Positions 47,229 through 55,891 of a stretch of 64,000 nt of DNA are shown piece by piece. Numbering within the stretch: position 1 is the first letter of the stretch; every line of letters begins with the position of its first letter. The notes under the pieces were generated by a model. The model searched no databases, was not told the origin of the DNA, and saw only the letters and a list, made by a program, of their open reading frames with translations. The position numbers and the translations under genes were made by a program. Source of the stretch: Gemmatimonadaceae bacterium (GTDB lineage Bacteria; Gemmatimonadota; Gemmatimonadetes; Gemmatimonadales; Gemmatimonadaceae); assembly GCA_011525845.1 (NCBI GenBank), contig WYBP01000013.1, positions 1 through 64,000 of the forward strand, given 5' to 3'.

Positions 47229-47635
47229 TGAGAGAGAGCATCCCCCTCGCCTCGAACGCGCGCGAGCGCTTCCTGCTCGCCATCGCCGACGCGGTCCCCG
47301 TCGAACGCCTCGCCGAACTCCACTTCTTCCCGCCGCTCCGCCAGGGGCCGATGGAGACGGGGGTCGCGGTGATCGCGGCCGAGCCCGAGGTGGCCGACGA
47401 AGGGCGCGAGCGGCACGTGGTGTTCAGCGCCCGCTACCGCTGGACGCGGAAGGGTCCCGACCGGGGCAAGTGGGAGAGCGAGGTGGTGGCCGAGGCCGAC
47501 GCGCCGCTCGTCACGGTGGAGACGGTCGTGCGCGGGGTGCAGGCGCGCGCCGCCGAGGCGGTGGACCCCGACCGCCTGAGCGGGGACGAGGCGCGGGCGC
47601 TCATCACGGACGCCCGGTGCCGGATCACCCCGTAG
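47228..47635 (+). CDS. Unknown protein upstream of fur
   Basis: A 135-aa soluble protein I do not recognise. A helical N terminus (ARERFLLAIADAVPVERLAELHFFPPL) is followed by a beta-rich part (TGVAVIAAEP; RHVVFSARYRWTRKGPDRGKWESEVVAEAD) and a helical end. No Cys except one near the C terminus, and no signal peptide. Its 3' end overlaps fur by 19 bp, so the two are probably co-translated. Codon use matches neighbours. Confidence 0.75.
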   Translation: MRESIPLASNARERFLLAIADAVPVERLAELHFFPPLRQGPMETGVAVIAAEPEVADEGRERHVVFSARYRWTRKGPDRGKWESEVVAEADAPLVTVETVVRGVQARAAEAVDPDRLSGDEARALITDARCRITP

Positions 47636-48063
47636 TCGAGCGCTTCGTGGGCTACCTGCGCGAGCACAACCTGCCGGTGACGGCACAGCGGCTCGCGATC
47701 GCCGAGGTGCTGCTCACCTCCGACCGCCACCTCTCGGCCGAGGAGGTCGTGCAGGAGGTGAGTGCGCGCGGCGGGAAGGCCGGCACCGCCACCGTCTACC
47801 GTGCCATCGACACCCTGCTCGCGAGCGGCCTGCTCGTCGAGCGCGACTTCGGCGAGGGGTTCCGGCGATTCGAGCCCGCGCGCGACATCCCACACCACGA
47901 ACACCTCGTCTGCACGCAGTGCGGCAAGGTGGAGGAGTTCCGCGATGAACGGCTGGAACGGATGACCACCCTCGTCGCCGAGACCCGCGGCTTCGCGCGG
48001 CAGCGCCACCGGCTGGTGATCCACGGCATCTGCAAGGACTGCCAGCGGGGCGGGGGGCGCTGA
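47617..48063 (+). CDS. fur: Fur-family metal-responsive regulator
   Basis: A 148-aa protein. The winged helix (LPVTAQRLAIAEVLL; TATVYRAIDTLLASGLL, where the recognition helix lies) is followed by the dimerisation domain with HHEHLVCTQCGKVEEF and a second CxxC (CKDC). Both CxxC pairs of the structural zinc site are present. Fur, Zur and PerR cannot be separated by eye. GTG 47617 is preferred; it overlaps the upstream gene, and the TGA overlaps the ccdA ATG. Confidence 0.9.
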   Translation: MPDHPVVERFVGYLREHNLPVTAQRLAIAEVLLTSDRHLSAEEVVQEVSARGGKAGTATVYRAIDTLLASGLLVERDFGEGFRRFEPARDIPHHEHLVCTQCGKVEEFRDERLERMTTLVAETRGFARQRHRLVIHGICKDCQRGGGR

Positions 48064-48794
48064 TGGAAGGCGCCGCCGGCTCCCTCGGACTCCTGATCGC
48101 CTTCAGCGCCGGGCTGCTCAGCTTCCTGAGCCCCTGCGTGCTCCCGCTCGTGCCCAGCTACATCACCTTCATCACGGGGATGACGCTGGAGGACCTGCAG
48201 CAGAAGCGGCACGAGACGCTCTTCCACGCCCTCGTGTTCGTCGCCGGGTTCTCGCTGATCTTCATCGCGCTCGGGGCGGGGGCGACCCTCTTCGGCCAAC
48301 TGATGCTGCGCAACCGGGACCTCATCAGCCGCGTGGGCGGCGTGCTGGTGATCCTCTTCGGGTTCTACATGCTCGGCGCATTCAACTTCGCCTTCCTCGG
48401 CCGGGACACGCGGCTCCACCTCGCGAACAAGCCCCTCGGCTACTTCGGCACGCTTGTGGTCGGCATCGCGTTCGGGGCCGGGTGGTCCCCCTGCATCGGC
48501 CCGATCCTGGGCGCGATCCTCACCATGGCGGCGAACGAGGCGGACCTCCAGCGCGGGATGGTGCTGCTGGGGAGCTACTCGCTGGGGCTCGCGGTGCCCT
48601 TCCTGGCCGCGGCGCTCATGGTGGAGCGCTTCCTCGCCGTGTTCGCGAAGCTCCGGCACCGGATGATCTGGGTGAACCGGATCTCGGGCGCCCTGCTGGT
48701 GCTGGTGGGCGTGCTGATGGTGACGAACCGCTTCACGATGCTCGCCACCTGGCTGCAGGCGTTCACCCCGGACTTCATCCTCGACCGGATCTGA
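48063..48794 (+). CDS. ccdA: Cytochrome c biogenesis / thiol-reductant protein CcdA
   Basis: A 243-aa protein with six membrane helices. The paired Cys motifs SPCVLPLVPSY and WSPCIGPILG are those that carry electrons from cytoplasmic thioredoxin to the cell exterior. It supports haem attachment or periplasmic disulfide reduction. Start overlaps the fur stop by one base, suggesting metal- or redox-linked coexpression. Confidence 0.92.
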   Translation: MEGAAGSLGLLIAFSAGLLSFLSPCVLPLVPSYITFITGMTLEDLQQKRHETLFHALVFVAGFSLIFIALGAGATLFGQLMLRNRDLISRVGGVLVILFGFYMLGAFNFAFLGRDTRLHLANKPLGYFGTLVVGIAFGAGWSPCIGPILGAILTMAANEADLQRGMVLLGSYSLGLAVPFLAAALMVERFLAVFAKLRHRMIWVNRISGALLVLVGVLMVTNRFTMLATWLQAFTPDFILDRI

Positions 48795-48795
48795 C

Positions 48796-48840
48796 GCGGG
48801 ATGGGGGATGGGAGATGTGAGATGGGAGATGGGAGGAACT
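48796..48840. repeat. Heptad-repeat element, copy 6, single arm (after ccdA)
   Basis: Begins just after the ccdA stop with 7-bp units GATGGGG, GATGGGA, GATGTGA, GATGGGA, GATGGGA. It has no inverted partner. A perfect GC hairpin follows directly at 48841. Confidence 0.7.
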
Positions 48841-48877
48841 GAAGCGGGGCCCGGGACATCGTCCCGGGCCCCGCTTC
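48841..48877. terminator. Perfect 17-bp hairpin between convergent genes
   Basis: GAAGCGGGGCCCGGGAC pairs perfectly with 48861-48877 around the loop ATC. No T-tract on either side. It lies between the convergent ccdA and barrel-protein genes and is likely a bidirectional transcript-end structure. Confidence 0.7.
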
Positions 48878-48896
48878 GCCTGCAGGTGCCGACAGG

Positions 48897-49439
48897 CTAG
48901 AACTTGATGCCGAGCACGATCGGGAGGAAATCGAGCGAGCCGCCGTCACCCTGCACGGAGACGTACTTGATCTCGGTGAACCAGGCCTTGCCGCCCATGT
49001 TGAAGTTGAAGCCGACGCCGCCGTTGAAGGCGAGCTCCGTGGACGAGTCGTCGCCGACGCCCGTGATGTCGACCTTGGCGTTGGTCATGCCGAGGCCGCC
49101 GAGCACGTAGGGCTTGAACTCGCTCTCGGTGGTGAACGGGAACACGATGTTCGCCATGCCGCCGATGAGCATCCAGCTGCCGTCCAGGCCGCTCGGGAGC
49201 CCGTACCGGCTCAGGTCCACGTTGATGCGGAGCATGAGCTTCTCGCCCAGACCCGTGGAGAAGTGCCCACCCACCGTGAAGCCGAGGTCGGCCGCATCGC
49301 CGAAGTCGCCCATCGGGTTCGAGATGCCGGCGTTGATGCCGAAGCGCGAGGCGGACTGCATCTGCGCCTCGGCCACGGTGGTGGCGGCGGCGACGAGCAG
49401 GGTGGCGGCGACGAGGCCGCGGATGGTGCGGACGAACAT
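48897..49439 (-). CDS. Outer-membrane beta-barrel protein
   Basis: A 180-aa protein with a signal peptide (about residues 1-25, cut after A-E-A). Alternating hydrophobic strands follow (FGINAGISNPMGDF; GFTVGGHFSTG; KPYVLGGLGMTNAKV; LAFNGGVGFNFNMG) and a terminal F (VLGIKF). This is the small eight-strand OmpA/OmpX-like class with a C-terminal Phe for BAM recognition. Function is unknown; it may be a structural porin. Confidence 0.8.
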   Translation of the reverse strand: MFVRTIRGLVAATLLVAAATTVAEAQMQSASRFGINAGISNPMGDFGDAADLGFTVGGHFSTGLGEKLMLRINVDLSRYGLPSGLDGSWMLIGGMANIVFPFTTESEFKPYVLGGLGMTNAKVDITGVGDDSSTELAFNGGVGFNFNMGGKAWFTEIKYVSVQGDGGSLDFLPIVLGIKF

Positions 49440-49665
49440 GAGGGCTCACTCCGGAATGAAGGGTGACTTCTGGGTGCCTGTACCCGTACTGTCCACGGGA
49501 CGAACAGGCGGAGGATGGGTCACGGCTTTGGCAGGGGTTGGACGCACTGAACATGTGGCGGCCCTGAGCCACCCCGATCCCGTCTGTCCTCTTTTTAGGT
49601 CACCTAGGTTCTGCCGGGTACACGTGCCATAGCCGTCGCGGCCAAGCGAACGCGGGCTGCGAGGG
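49440..49665. other. Intergenic region upstream of the barrel gene
   Basis: 226 nt between the ABC transporter 3' end and the barrel gene start, both on the - strand. It contains an 11-bp palindrome TAGGT-C-ACCTA (49596-49606) next to a T-run (CTTTTTA), a possible operator. No clear -35/-10 pair was found, and the barrel start has a GGAG site just upstream. Confidence 0.4.
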
Positions 49666-51465
49666 TCATGCCGGCGACGGATCCTCGTCCTCCACGGAAT
49701 CCTCGAGTCGCTGGCGTTCGAGCAGCCGCCAGTAGCGTCCCTTCGCCGCGAGCAGCTCCGGGTGCCGCCCCTGTTCGACCACCCGCCCGCCGTCGAGCAC
49801 GATGATCCAATGGGCGTCCCGGATCGCCGTCACTCGGTGAGAGGCGATGATCGCGGTCCTCGCCTCCAGGGCCTCGCGCAGTCCGCGCAGGATCTCCGCC
49901 TCTGTGTGCGTGTCGACGGCGGAAAGGGCGTCATCGAGGATCACCACCGAGGGCCGGCGGGCCAGAGCCCGCGCGATGGCGGCTCGCTGCTTCTGGCCAC
50001 CCGAGAGGTTCACGCCCCGCTCGCCGAGCATGGTGTCCCAGCCGCCGGGGAACTGGGCGACGGTCTCAGTGAGCTGCGCCACGCCTCCCGCCCAGCGCGC
50101 GTCATCCGCGCTCGCGGAGCCGTACGCGAGGTTCTCCATGAGCGGCTCGCTGAAGAGGAGGCTCTCCTGCGGGACGAAGCCGAGTTCGGCGCGGAGGTCC
50201 TCGAGTGGGAGGTCGCGCAGGTCGATCCCGTCGAGGAGGATCCGCCCTGCGGTGGGGTCGGCGAGGCGCGGGATGAGCTCCAGGAGCGTGGTCTTGCCGG
50301 AGGCGGTCGCACCCACCACGCCAAGGGTGGTGCCCGCTTCGACCGTGAAGGAGACGTTGTCGAGCACCATCCGCGGCGTCTCGTCGCCGCGCGGCGGATA
50401 GGCGAAGGACACCCCCTCGAAGCGGAGCGATCGGCCGCCGGCCGCCGGCGGCAGCGAGGCCGCGAGCCGCGGGGGACGGGGGGACTGGATCGTCGGCACG
50501 GCGTCGAGGATCTCCAGGATCCGCGCCATGGAGGCCGCACCCCGCTGGAAGAGGCTCGTCACCCATCCGAGCGCGATGAGGGGCCAGGTGAGGTTCGCGA
50601 GGTAGAGGCCGAAGGCGACGAAGGCGCCGACGGTCAGCGTGCCGGCCACGACCATCCCGCCCCCGAGCCAGAGGACGATCGCGGCACCGAGCCCGGCGAG
50701 CAGGGTGAAGGTGGGGTTCATCAGGCCGTGCAGGCGGACGAGCCGGAGGTTCCGTTCGAGGTACTCCTCGCTCAGGGCGGCGAAGCGCTCCCGCTCGGGC
50801 TCCTCCTGCCGGTAGGCGCGTACGATGCGCACGCCGGAGAGGTGCTCCTGCACCATCGTGGTGAGGTCACCGAAGTGGGCCTGCACCCGCTCGAACCGGT
50901 CGTGGATGGCGCGGCCGAGGCGGAACATCAGCCAGGGGAGGGCGAGCATCGGCAGGATCGCGAGCAGGGTGAGCCGCGCGCTGATCCGCCACATGAAGGC
51001 GAGCGCGAAGACCCCGCCGAAGATCGTGTTGGTGAGGTACATGATCGCGGGCCCGGCGGCCATGCGGACGGCGCCCAGGTCGTTCGTGAGCCGGGCCATG
51101 ACCTCCCCCGTGCGGTTGCGCGCGAACCAGGAGACGTCGAGCGTGGTGAGGTGCCGGAAGAGCGCGTCGCGGAGGTCGTTCTCGATCACGCGGGAGACGC
51201 CGTTCAGGATCTCCCGCATGTAGTAGCGGAAGACCGCCATCACGAGCGTCACGACCACCATGAGGCCCGCGATCCGGACGATGGCACCCGCGGGCGCCCC
51301 CCGCTCCATGCCGTCGATCGCCTGCTGGAGCAGGGTGGGGATCAGGCTGTAGAGCGCCGTGGAGACCGCCACGCAGGAGAGGCCGGCGGCGAACTTCCAG
51401 CGGTAAGGGACCAACCAGGGCACCAGGCGGGTAAGAGAAGAGATGCCCCCTGCGTGCGCACTCAT
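49666..51465 (-). CDS. ABC-type multidrug/lipid exporter half-transporter
   Basis: A 599-aa fused membrane and nucleotide-binding protein of the MsbA/YheI class. Six helices lie in residues 1 to about 310. The ATPase part has Walker A GATASGKTT, signature LSGGQKQR, Walker B VVILDDALSAVD and a His switch (IIASHRVT). It works as a homo- or heterodimer; no partner gene is adjacent. Divergent from the lipoprotein gene, with 69 nt between starts. Confidence 0.92.
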   Translation of the reverse strand: MSAHAGGISSLTRLVPWLVPYRWKFAAGLSCVAVSTALYSLIPTLLQQAIDGMERGAPAGAIVRIAGLMVVVTLVMAVFRYYMREILNGVSRVIENDLRDALFRHLTTLDVSWFARNRTGEVMARLTNDLGAVRMAAGPAIMYLTNTIFGGVFALAFMWRISARLTLLAILPMLALPWLMFRLGRAIHDRFERVQAHFGDLTTMVQEHLSGVRIVRAYRQEEPERERFAALSEEYLERNLRLVRLHGLMNPTFTLLAGLGAAIVLWLGGGMVVAGTLTVGAFVAFGLYLANLTWPLIALGWVTSLFQRGAASMARILEILDAVPTIQSPRPPRLAASLPPAAGGRSLRFEGVSFAYPPRGDETPRMVLDNVSFTVEAGTTLGVVGATASGKTTLLELIPRLADPTAGRILLDGIDLRDLPLEDLRAELGFVPQESLLFSEPLMENLAYGSASADDARWAGGVAQLTETVAQFPGGWDTMLGERGVNLSGGQKQRAAIARALARRPSVVILDDALSAVDTHTEAEILRGLREALEARTAIIASHRVTAIRDAHWIIVLDGGRVVEQGRHPELLAAKGRYWRLLERQRLEDSVEDEDPSPA

Positions 51466-51468
51466 CGG

Positions 51469-51497
51469 TTGCCCGGGTGTGGTCCAGCGGGCAATTT
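51469..51497 (+). promoter_or_regulatory. Candidate promoter/operator of the lipoprotein gene
   Basis: TTGCCC (51469-51474), 17 bp and CAATTT (51492-51497) then CC; the -35 equals that of purA. TTGCCC and GGGCAA (51489-51494) also form an inverted repeat over the same stretch, and a perfect TGCTAGCA palindrome lies at 51503-51510. The region is shared with the divergent ABC transporter start. Confidence 0.4.
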
Positions 51498-51534
51498 CCC
51501 TCTGCTAGCAGTCGTCCCCACCACGGAGATCCCC

Positions 51535-52347
51535 ATGCTCTCGTATTCTATCCGCCGCTCCCTCGCGCCGCTCTTCGCGGTCGCGCTCGTCGCCGCCGCA
51601 TGCGGCGGCGGCAACGATGCCGCCACGGACGAGGCCGCGCGCGCGATCGAGCTCGCGCCGCGCGACTCGATGTCGCCGATGAACGACGCCCCGGCCGCCA
51701 CCCCCGACACCAAGGCGACCACGCCGGCGCCGGCCCCGGCGCCCGCCAAGATGGCCGCCACGCCCGCGCCGCGTCCGGCCGCGGCCGCGCCCGCCGCCGC
51801 CACGCCCTCGCGCGCGAGCTCCGGCGTGATCGCCAGCGGCACGGCCTTCGCCGTCAGCAACGGCATGAAGATCTGCACCAACACGCACAAGACCGGTGAC
51901 GAGTTCACCACCACGCTCGGCGCCGACGTCATGGGCTCGAACGGCGCGAGGATCCCGGCCGGCGCGACCGTCACCCTCAAGGTGACCGAGTCGGCCATCA
52001 GCAAGAACTCCAAGGACAACTGGAAGCTCGCGTTCGACGTGGTCTCCGTGACGGTGAATGGCGAGACGATGCCGGTGACCGGTGACGTGACGAAGGTCGA
52101 GACCATCGAGGCGGTCCGCTCGCAGAGCACGGGCCAGCAGGTCGGGAAGGTCGCGACGGGCGCCGCGGTCGGCGCGGTCGCGGGCAAGCTGCTCGGCAAG
52201 AGCGGGAAGGCGACGGTGGTCGGCGCGGCGGTCGGTGCCGCGGCGGGCGGCGCGGTCGCGGCCGGGACGGCGGACTACGAAGGGTGCCTGGCCGAGAAGG
52301 GTGCGATCACGGTGACCCTCACCGCGCCGCTCACGATCAGGATGTGA
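51535..52347 (+). CDS. Glycine-zipper lipoprotein
   Basis: A 270-aa protein. A signal peptide ends in a lipobox with Cys23 (LVAAAC). A long Ala/Pro-rich linker (about 40-100) leads to a beta-rich domain (GTAFAVSNGMKICTN; IPAGATVTLKVTES) and then a glycine-zipper segment (TGAAVGAVAGKLLGK; VVGAAVGAAAGGAVAAG) that may enter the membrane. Function unknown. GGAG lies 6 nt before ATG 51535. The end runs into a heptad-repeat element. Confidence 0.8.
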   Translation: MLSYSIRRSLAPLFAVALVAAACGGGNDAATDEAARAIELAPRDSMSPMNDAPAATPDTKATTPAPAPAPAKMAATPAPRPAAAAPAAATPSRASSGVIASGTAFAVSNGMKICTNTHKTGDEFTTTLGADVMGSNGARIPAGATVTLKVTESAISKNSKDNWKLAFDVVSVTVNGETMPVTGDVTKVETIEAVRSQSTGQQVGKVATGAAVGAVAGKLLGKSGKATVVGAAVGAAAGGAVAAGTADYEGCLAEKGAITVTLTAPLTIRM

Positions 52348-52469
52348 GAACTGCAGATGGGAGATGGGAGATGTGAGATGTGAGGTGAAACACGCGCGGG
52401 GGGAAGCTCACTGAGCCTCCCCCCGCGCTTCTCACATCTCCCATCTCCCATCTCACCTCTGCCGTTCAG
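52348..52469. repeat. Heptad-repeat intergenic element, copy 7 (lipoprotein/ggt)
   Basis: The most complete copy. Left arm (about 52352-52387) of heptads GATGGGA, GATGGGA, GATGTGA, GATGTGA. Core hairpin at 52394-52428 (GCGCGGGGGGA stem, one mismatch in 17 bp). Right arm (about 52431-52469) with the inverted heptads, ending CTGCCGTTCA in the stop codon of the convergent ggt gene. Confidence 0.8.
52394..52428. terminator. Core hairpin of repeat copy 7
   Basis: A 17-bp stem with one mismatch, loop of a single base as drawn (realistically 3-5 nt), and GC-rich. No T-tract. It lies between convergent genes and is nested in the repeat arms, so it can end transcripts from either side. Confidence 0.55.
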
Positions 52470-54223
52470 TACCCCACCGCCAGCCCGGCCCCCCGCGGCT
52501 CCTTCACCCCGTGCCACCCGCCCGGCACCCGCATCACCGCGTTCACATTCGCGATCCCCTGCGTCATCTGCACCTCGTGGCCCATCGCCTTGAGCCGGGC
52601 GATCGTCGCGTCGCTGAACCCCACGCTCTCCATCCGGATCTGGTCAGGCAGGGACTGGTGATGGATCCGTGGCGCACGCATCGCGTCGGCCAGCGGCATC
52701 CCGTGCTCGATCACGTTGAGGATCACCTGCGACACCACCGTGATGATCGTCGGGCCCCCCGCCGCCCCGACCACGAGCAGCACCTTCCCCTCGCGGTCGA
52801 GCACGATCGTCGGCGACATGGCCGAGAGCATCCGCTTCCCGGGCTGCACCGCGTTCGCCTCCCCCTGCACCAGCCCGAACATGTTCGGTGAGCCCGGCTG
52901 CGCGGCGAAGTCGTCCATCTCGTTGTTCATCAGGAAGCCGCCCCCCGGGATCCAGACCGCGGAGCCGTAGCCGCCGTTGATCGTCGTCGTCGTCGCGACG
53001 GCGTTCCCCGCGTCGTCCACCACGGAGTAGTGCGTGGTGTGCTCCGGTTCCGGCGTGCCCGCGAAGGCCGGCGTCTTGGATGCCCGCGTGAGGTCGATCT
53101 GCTTCGCGAGCCCCAGCGCATATGTCTTGGAGGTGAGCTCGTCGCGCGGCACGGGCACGAAGTCCGCGTCCGCGAGCTTCGCGTTCCGGTCCTGGAACGA
53201 GCGCCGGAAGGTCTCCGCCAGCAGGTGCACGTACTCCGGGGAGCCGAACGCCGGGAGGGGAGCGAAGTGCTCCAAGATGTTGAACGACTGCGTCATCGTG
53301 ATGCCGCCCGACGAGGCCGGCGGCATCGTGATCAGCGTGTAGCCGCGGTAGGTCGAGACCACCGGCTCGCGCCACTTCGGCTTGTAGATGTGGAGGTCCT
53401 CGTTCGTGATGATCCCGCCCCCGGCCTCCATCTCCTTCACGATCGCGTCCGCGATCGGCCCGTCGTAGAAGGCCGCCGGGCCCTGTTCGGCGATCAGCTG
53501 CAGCGACCGCGCGAGGTCCGCCTGCACCAGCGTCCCGCCCGGCGGTACGGGCTCGCCGCCCGGGAAGAAGGTGGCGCACCCGGCGAAGCGGCAGAGCCGC
53601 TCGCGCGCGCCCGTGAGCGAACGGAACAGCGCGCTGTCCACCGCGAACCCGTCGCGGGCGAGGCGGATCGATGGCGCCATCACCTGTGCCAGCGTCATCG
53701 TCCCGTAGCGCTGCAGTGCCGCATCCATCCCGGCCACGGCTCCCGGCACCCCCGACGCGAGGTGCCCCACCACGCTCTTGTTGGTGAGCTTGCCGGTGGA
53801 GTCCACGAACATGTCGCGCGTGGCCGCGAGCGGTGCCACCTCGCGGTAGTCGAGCGCCGCGGTGCGCCCGTCGGCCATGCGGATCACCATGAATCCGCCC
53901 CCGCCGATGTTCCCGGCGAACGGATAGGTCACCGCGAGCGCGAAGCCCACGGCGACCGCCGCGTCCACGGCGTTCCCGCCGGCCTTCAGGATCTCCACCC
54001 CGGCCTCGCTCGCGAAGTCGGAGTTGCTGGCGACCATCGTGCGTTCGCCGAACGCGGCCTCTCGCGCCTCGGGGAAGCGCCAGCCCCCGGCGAACGTGCC
54101 CGAGTAGCGCGCATCACCCGCACCCGCAGATGTCGCGGTGCCGACGCCGGACGAGCTGCACGCCGTGAGCGCGAACGCGAGCAGGAGCGCCGTGACGCGC
54201 CCCCGACCAAGCCCTGACATCAT
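52466..54223 (-). CDS. ggt: Gamma-glutamyltransferase, lipoprotein form
   Basis: A 585-aa autoprocessing enzyme. The N terminus is a lipobox signal (LAFALTAC, Cys22). The nucleophile Thr follows at the processing site in EHTTHYSVVD, and the gamma-glutamyl pocket PPASSGGITM and GNIGGGGFMV are present. It cleaves glutathione and gamma-glutamyl peptides in the periplasm. ATG 54223 or the adjacent ATG 54220; the upstream gene's TGA lies across them. The stop is in repeat copy 7. Confidence 0.93.
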   Translation of the reverse strand: MMSGLGRGRVTALLLAFALTACSSSGVGTATSAGAGDARYSGTFAGGWRFPEAREAAFGERTMVASNSDFASEAGVEILKAGGNAVDAAVAVGFALAVTYPFAGNIGGGGFMVIRMADGRTAALDYREVAPLAATRDMFVDSTGKLTNKSVVGHLASGVPGAVAGMDAALQRYGTMTLAQVMAPSIRLARDGFAVDSALFRSLTGARERLCRFAGCATFFPGGEPVPPGGTLVQADLARSLQLIAEQGPAAFYDGPIADAIVKEMEAGGGIITNEDLHIYKPKWREPVVSTYRGYTLITMPPASSGGITMTQSFNILEHFAPLPAFGSPEYVHLLAETFRRSFQDRNAKLADADFVPVPRDELTSKTYALGLAKQIDLTRASKTPAFAGTPEPEHTTHYSVVDDAGNAVATTTTINGGYGSAVWIPGGGFLMNNEMDDFAAQPGSPNMFGLVQGEANAVQPGKRMLSAMSPTIVLDREGKVLLVVGAAGGPTIITVVSQVILNVIEHGMPLADAMRAPRIHHQSLPDQIRMESVGFSDATIARLKAMGHEVQMTQGIANVNAVMRVPGGWHGVKEPRGAGLAVGY

Positions 54224-54915
54224 CGCTGTCCCCTGAGTCGATAGCGGAGTCCCACCCGCGTGGTGTACTGGCGAACCGAACGTGACTGCCCCGAGGGGAG
54301 CCCCTCGGCGGAGCCCCAGAGCGTCGTGTAGTCCTGCACGAGCGTGATCGCCGCGCGCTCGCCGAGCGAGAAGCCGAAGCCATAGCCGACGACGAGCGCG
54401 AAGGCGTTGCGCGCCTTCTCCTCATCGGACGTCAGCACGTCGCTGCCGGAGTAGCCGGTCCACTGTGCGAGGCCCATGCTCACCTCGACGATCTGGTGGA
54501 ACCCCTGTGCCTCCACGGTGCGGAAGGTCGCGAGGTACTGCCGCAGCTGGATGTCACCCGAGGATCCCGGGACCGCGGTGCCGCCCGAGCGCCGGAGCGG
54601 CACCGACGCCAGCCCGGCCGTCACCCCGAGCGCGCCGGCGCGGAGCCCCACGTCGAGCGAGGCCCGGTAGGCGAGCGCCTCCCCGAGGTTCCAGAAGGTG
54701 CCGCTCTGCCCGTCGAACCGGTTCTGCGTCTGCAGGAACCCGAACGTCGCCGAGAGATGGATCGGCGGTCCGCTGTTGGACTCGGTGGGGACGCGGATGA
54801 TCTGCGCCGCGAGGGGCGAGACGAAGGCCGGAGCGAGCGGCGCGAGGAGGACCGCGCCCGCGAGTGTCAACGGGAGCGCGCGTCGGACGAGGGACCGCTG
54901 GGTGCGTGGGGTCAT
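54220..54915 (-). CDS. Exported protein, probable outer-membrane barrel
   Basis: A 231-aa protein with a signal peptide (residues about 10-38, ending LAAQ). The rest is beta-rich with alternating strands (HLSATFGFLQTQNRF; ASLDVGLRAGALGVTAGLASV; FALVVGYGFGFSLGE; YTTRVGLRYRLRG). I do not recognise a family. ATG 54915 is shown; a GTG one codon upstream (54918) is 7 nt after a -10 box and may be the true start. The stop overlaps the ggt start, so the two form an operon. Confidence 0.72.
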   Translation of the reverse strand: MTPRTQRSLVRRALPLTLAGAVLLAPLAPAFVSPLAAQIIRVPTESNSGPPIHLSATFGFLQTQNRFDGQSGTFWNLGEALAYRASLDVGLRAGALGVTAGLASVPLRRSGGTAVPGSSGDIQLRQYLATFRTVEAQGFHQIVEVSMGLAQWTGYSGSDVLTSDEEKARNAFALVVGYGFGFSLGERAAITLVQDYTTLWGSAEGLPSGQSRSVRQYTTRVGLRYRLRGQR

Positions 54916-54925
54916 CACGGGGGAT

Positions 54926-54931
54926 AAGTTA
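54926..54931 (-). promoter_or_regulatory. -10 box of the barrel-ggt operon
   Basis: TAACTT on the - strand, 7 nt before GTG 54918 and 10 nt before ATG 54915. It is the same sequence and spacing as the trpS box. No good -35. It suggests a leaderless or very short-leader transcript. Confidence 0.45.
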
Positions 54932-54976
54932 GGGGGCACGCTGGTCATCCGCACCACACTTCGACCCCGCTCCCTC

Positions 54977-55888
54977 GTGCTCGATCCCCGGGTCACCGAG
55001 CGCCGCAACCCGCGCAGCGCGGCGATCGACCTCGCGAGTCCCCTCGAGATCGTCGACATCATGAACGCCGAGGACCGCGGCGTGGCCGACGCCGTGGCCT
55101 CGCAGCGCGCGCAGGTCGCGCGCACGATCGAGCTCGTGGAGGAGACCTTCCGCGCGGGCGGGCGCCTCTTCTACGTCGGCGCGGGGACCTCGGGCCGCCT
55201 GGGCGTGCTCGACGCCTCCGAGTGCCCGCCCACCTTCGGGAGCGACCCGGAGATGGTGCAGGGGATCATCGCCGGCGGGGCGCCCGCGCTGGTGCGTTCC
55301 GCCGAGAGCGCCGAGGACCGGCCCGACGGCGCGCGCGCGGACCTCTCGGCCGCGGGGGTTCGGCGGGGCGACTTCGTGCTCGGCATCGCGGCGAGCGGCA
55401 CCACGCCCTACGTGCACGCCGCGCTCGAGCACGCGCGCTCCGTGGGCGCGCGCACGGGCATCCTCGCCTGCTCGCCGCCACCGGCGGGCGTCGTGGACGC
55501 CGTCGACGTCGCGATCCTCCCCATCACCGGCCCCGAGGTGATGACGGGCTCCACGCGCCTCAAGGCGGGCACCGCGACCAAGCTCGTGCTCAACACCATC
55601 ACCACGGGCGCGATGGTGCGCCTCGGCAAGGCGTACGGCAACCTGATGGTCGACCTGCGCGCGACCAACGTGAAGCTCCGCGACCGCGCCGAGCGGCTGG
55701 TGATGGTCACCTGCGGCGTGTCGCGCGAGGAGGCGCGCGCGGTGCTCGCCGCGTCCGGTGGCGGCGTGAAGCTCGCGATCGTGATGCAGAAGCTCGGCGT
55801 CGACCGCGCGACCGCGGAGGCGCGGCTCGCGGCCGAGGGGGGCGTGATCCGGCGCGTGGTGCCGGGCGCGCCCCCGCCGGTGGAGTGA
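54977..55888 (+). CDS. murQ: N-acetylmuramic acid 6-phosphate etherase
   Basis: A 303-aa SIS-domain enzyme cleaving the lactyl ether of MurNAc-6-P to give GlcNAc-6-P. It has LDPRVTERRN at the start, YVGAGTSGRLGVLDASECPPTF, IAASGTTPYV and GPEVMTGSTRLKAGTATK. GTG 54977 is chosen because it matches where E. coli MurQ begins (MQLEKMITEGSN); the frame is open further upstream. It heads a three-gene recycling operon; anmK starts 3 nt after the stop. Confidence 0.94.
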   Translation: MLDPRVTERRNPRSAAIDLASPLEIVDIMNAEDRGVADAVASQRAQVARTIELVEETFRAGGRLFYVGAGTSGRLGVLDASECPPTFGSDPEMVQGIIAGGAPALVRSAESAEDRPDGARADLSAAGVRRGDFVLGIAASGTTPYVHAALEHARSVGARTGILACSPPPAGVVDAVDVAILPITGPEVMTGSTRLKAGTATKLVLNTITTGAMVRLGKAYGNLMVDLRATNVKLRDRAERLVMVTCGVSREEARAVLAASGGGVKLAIVMQKLGVDRATAEARLAAEGGVIRRVVPGAPPPVE

Positions 55889-55891
55889 GCG

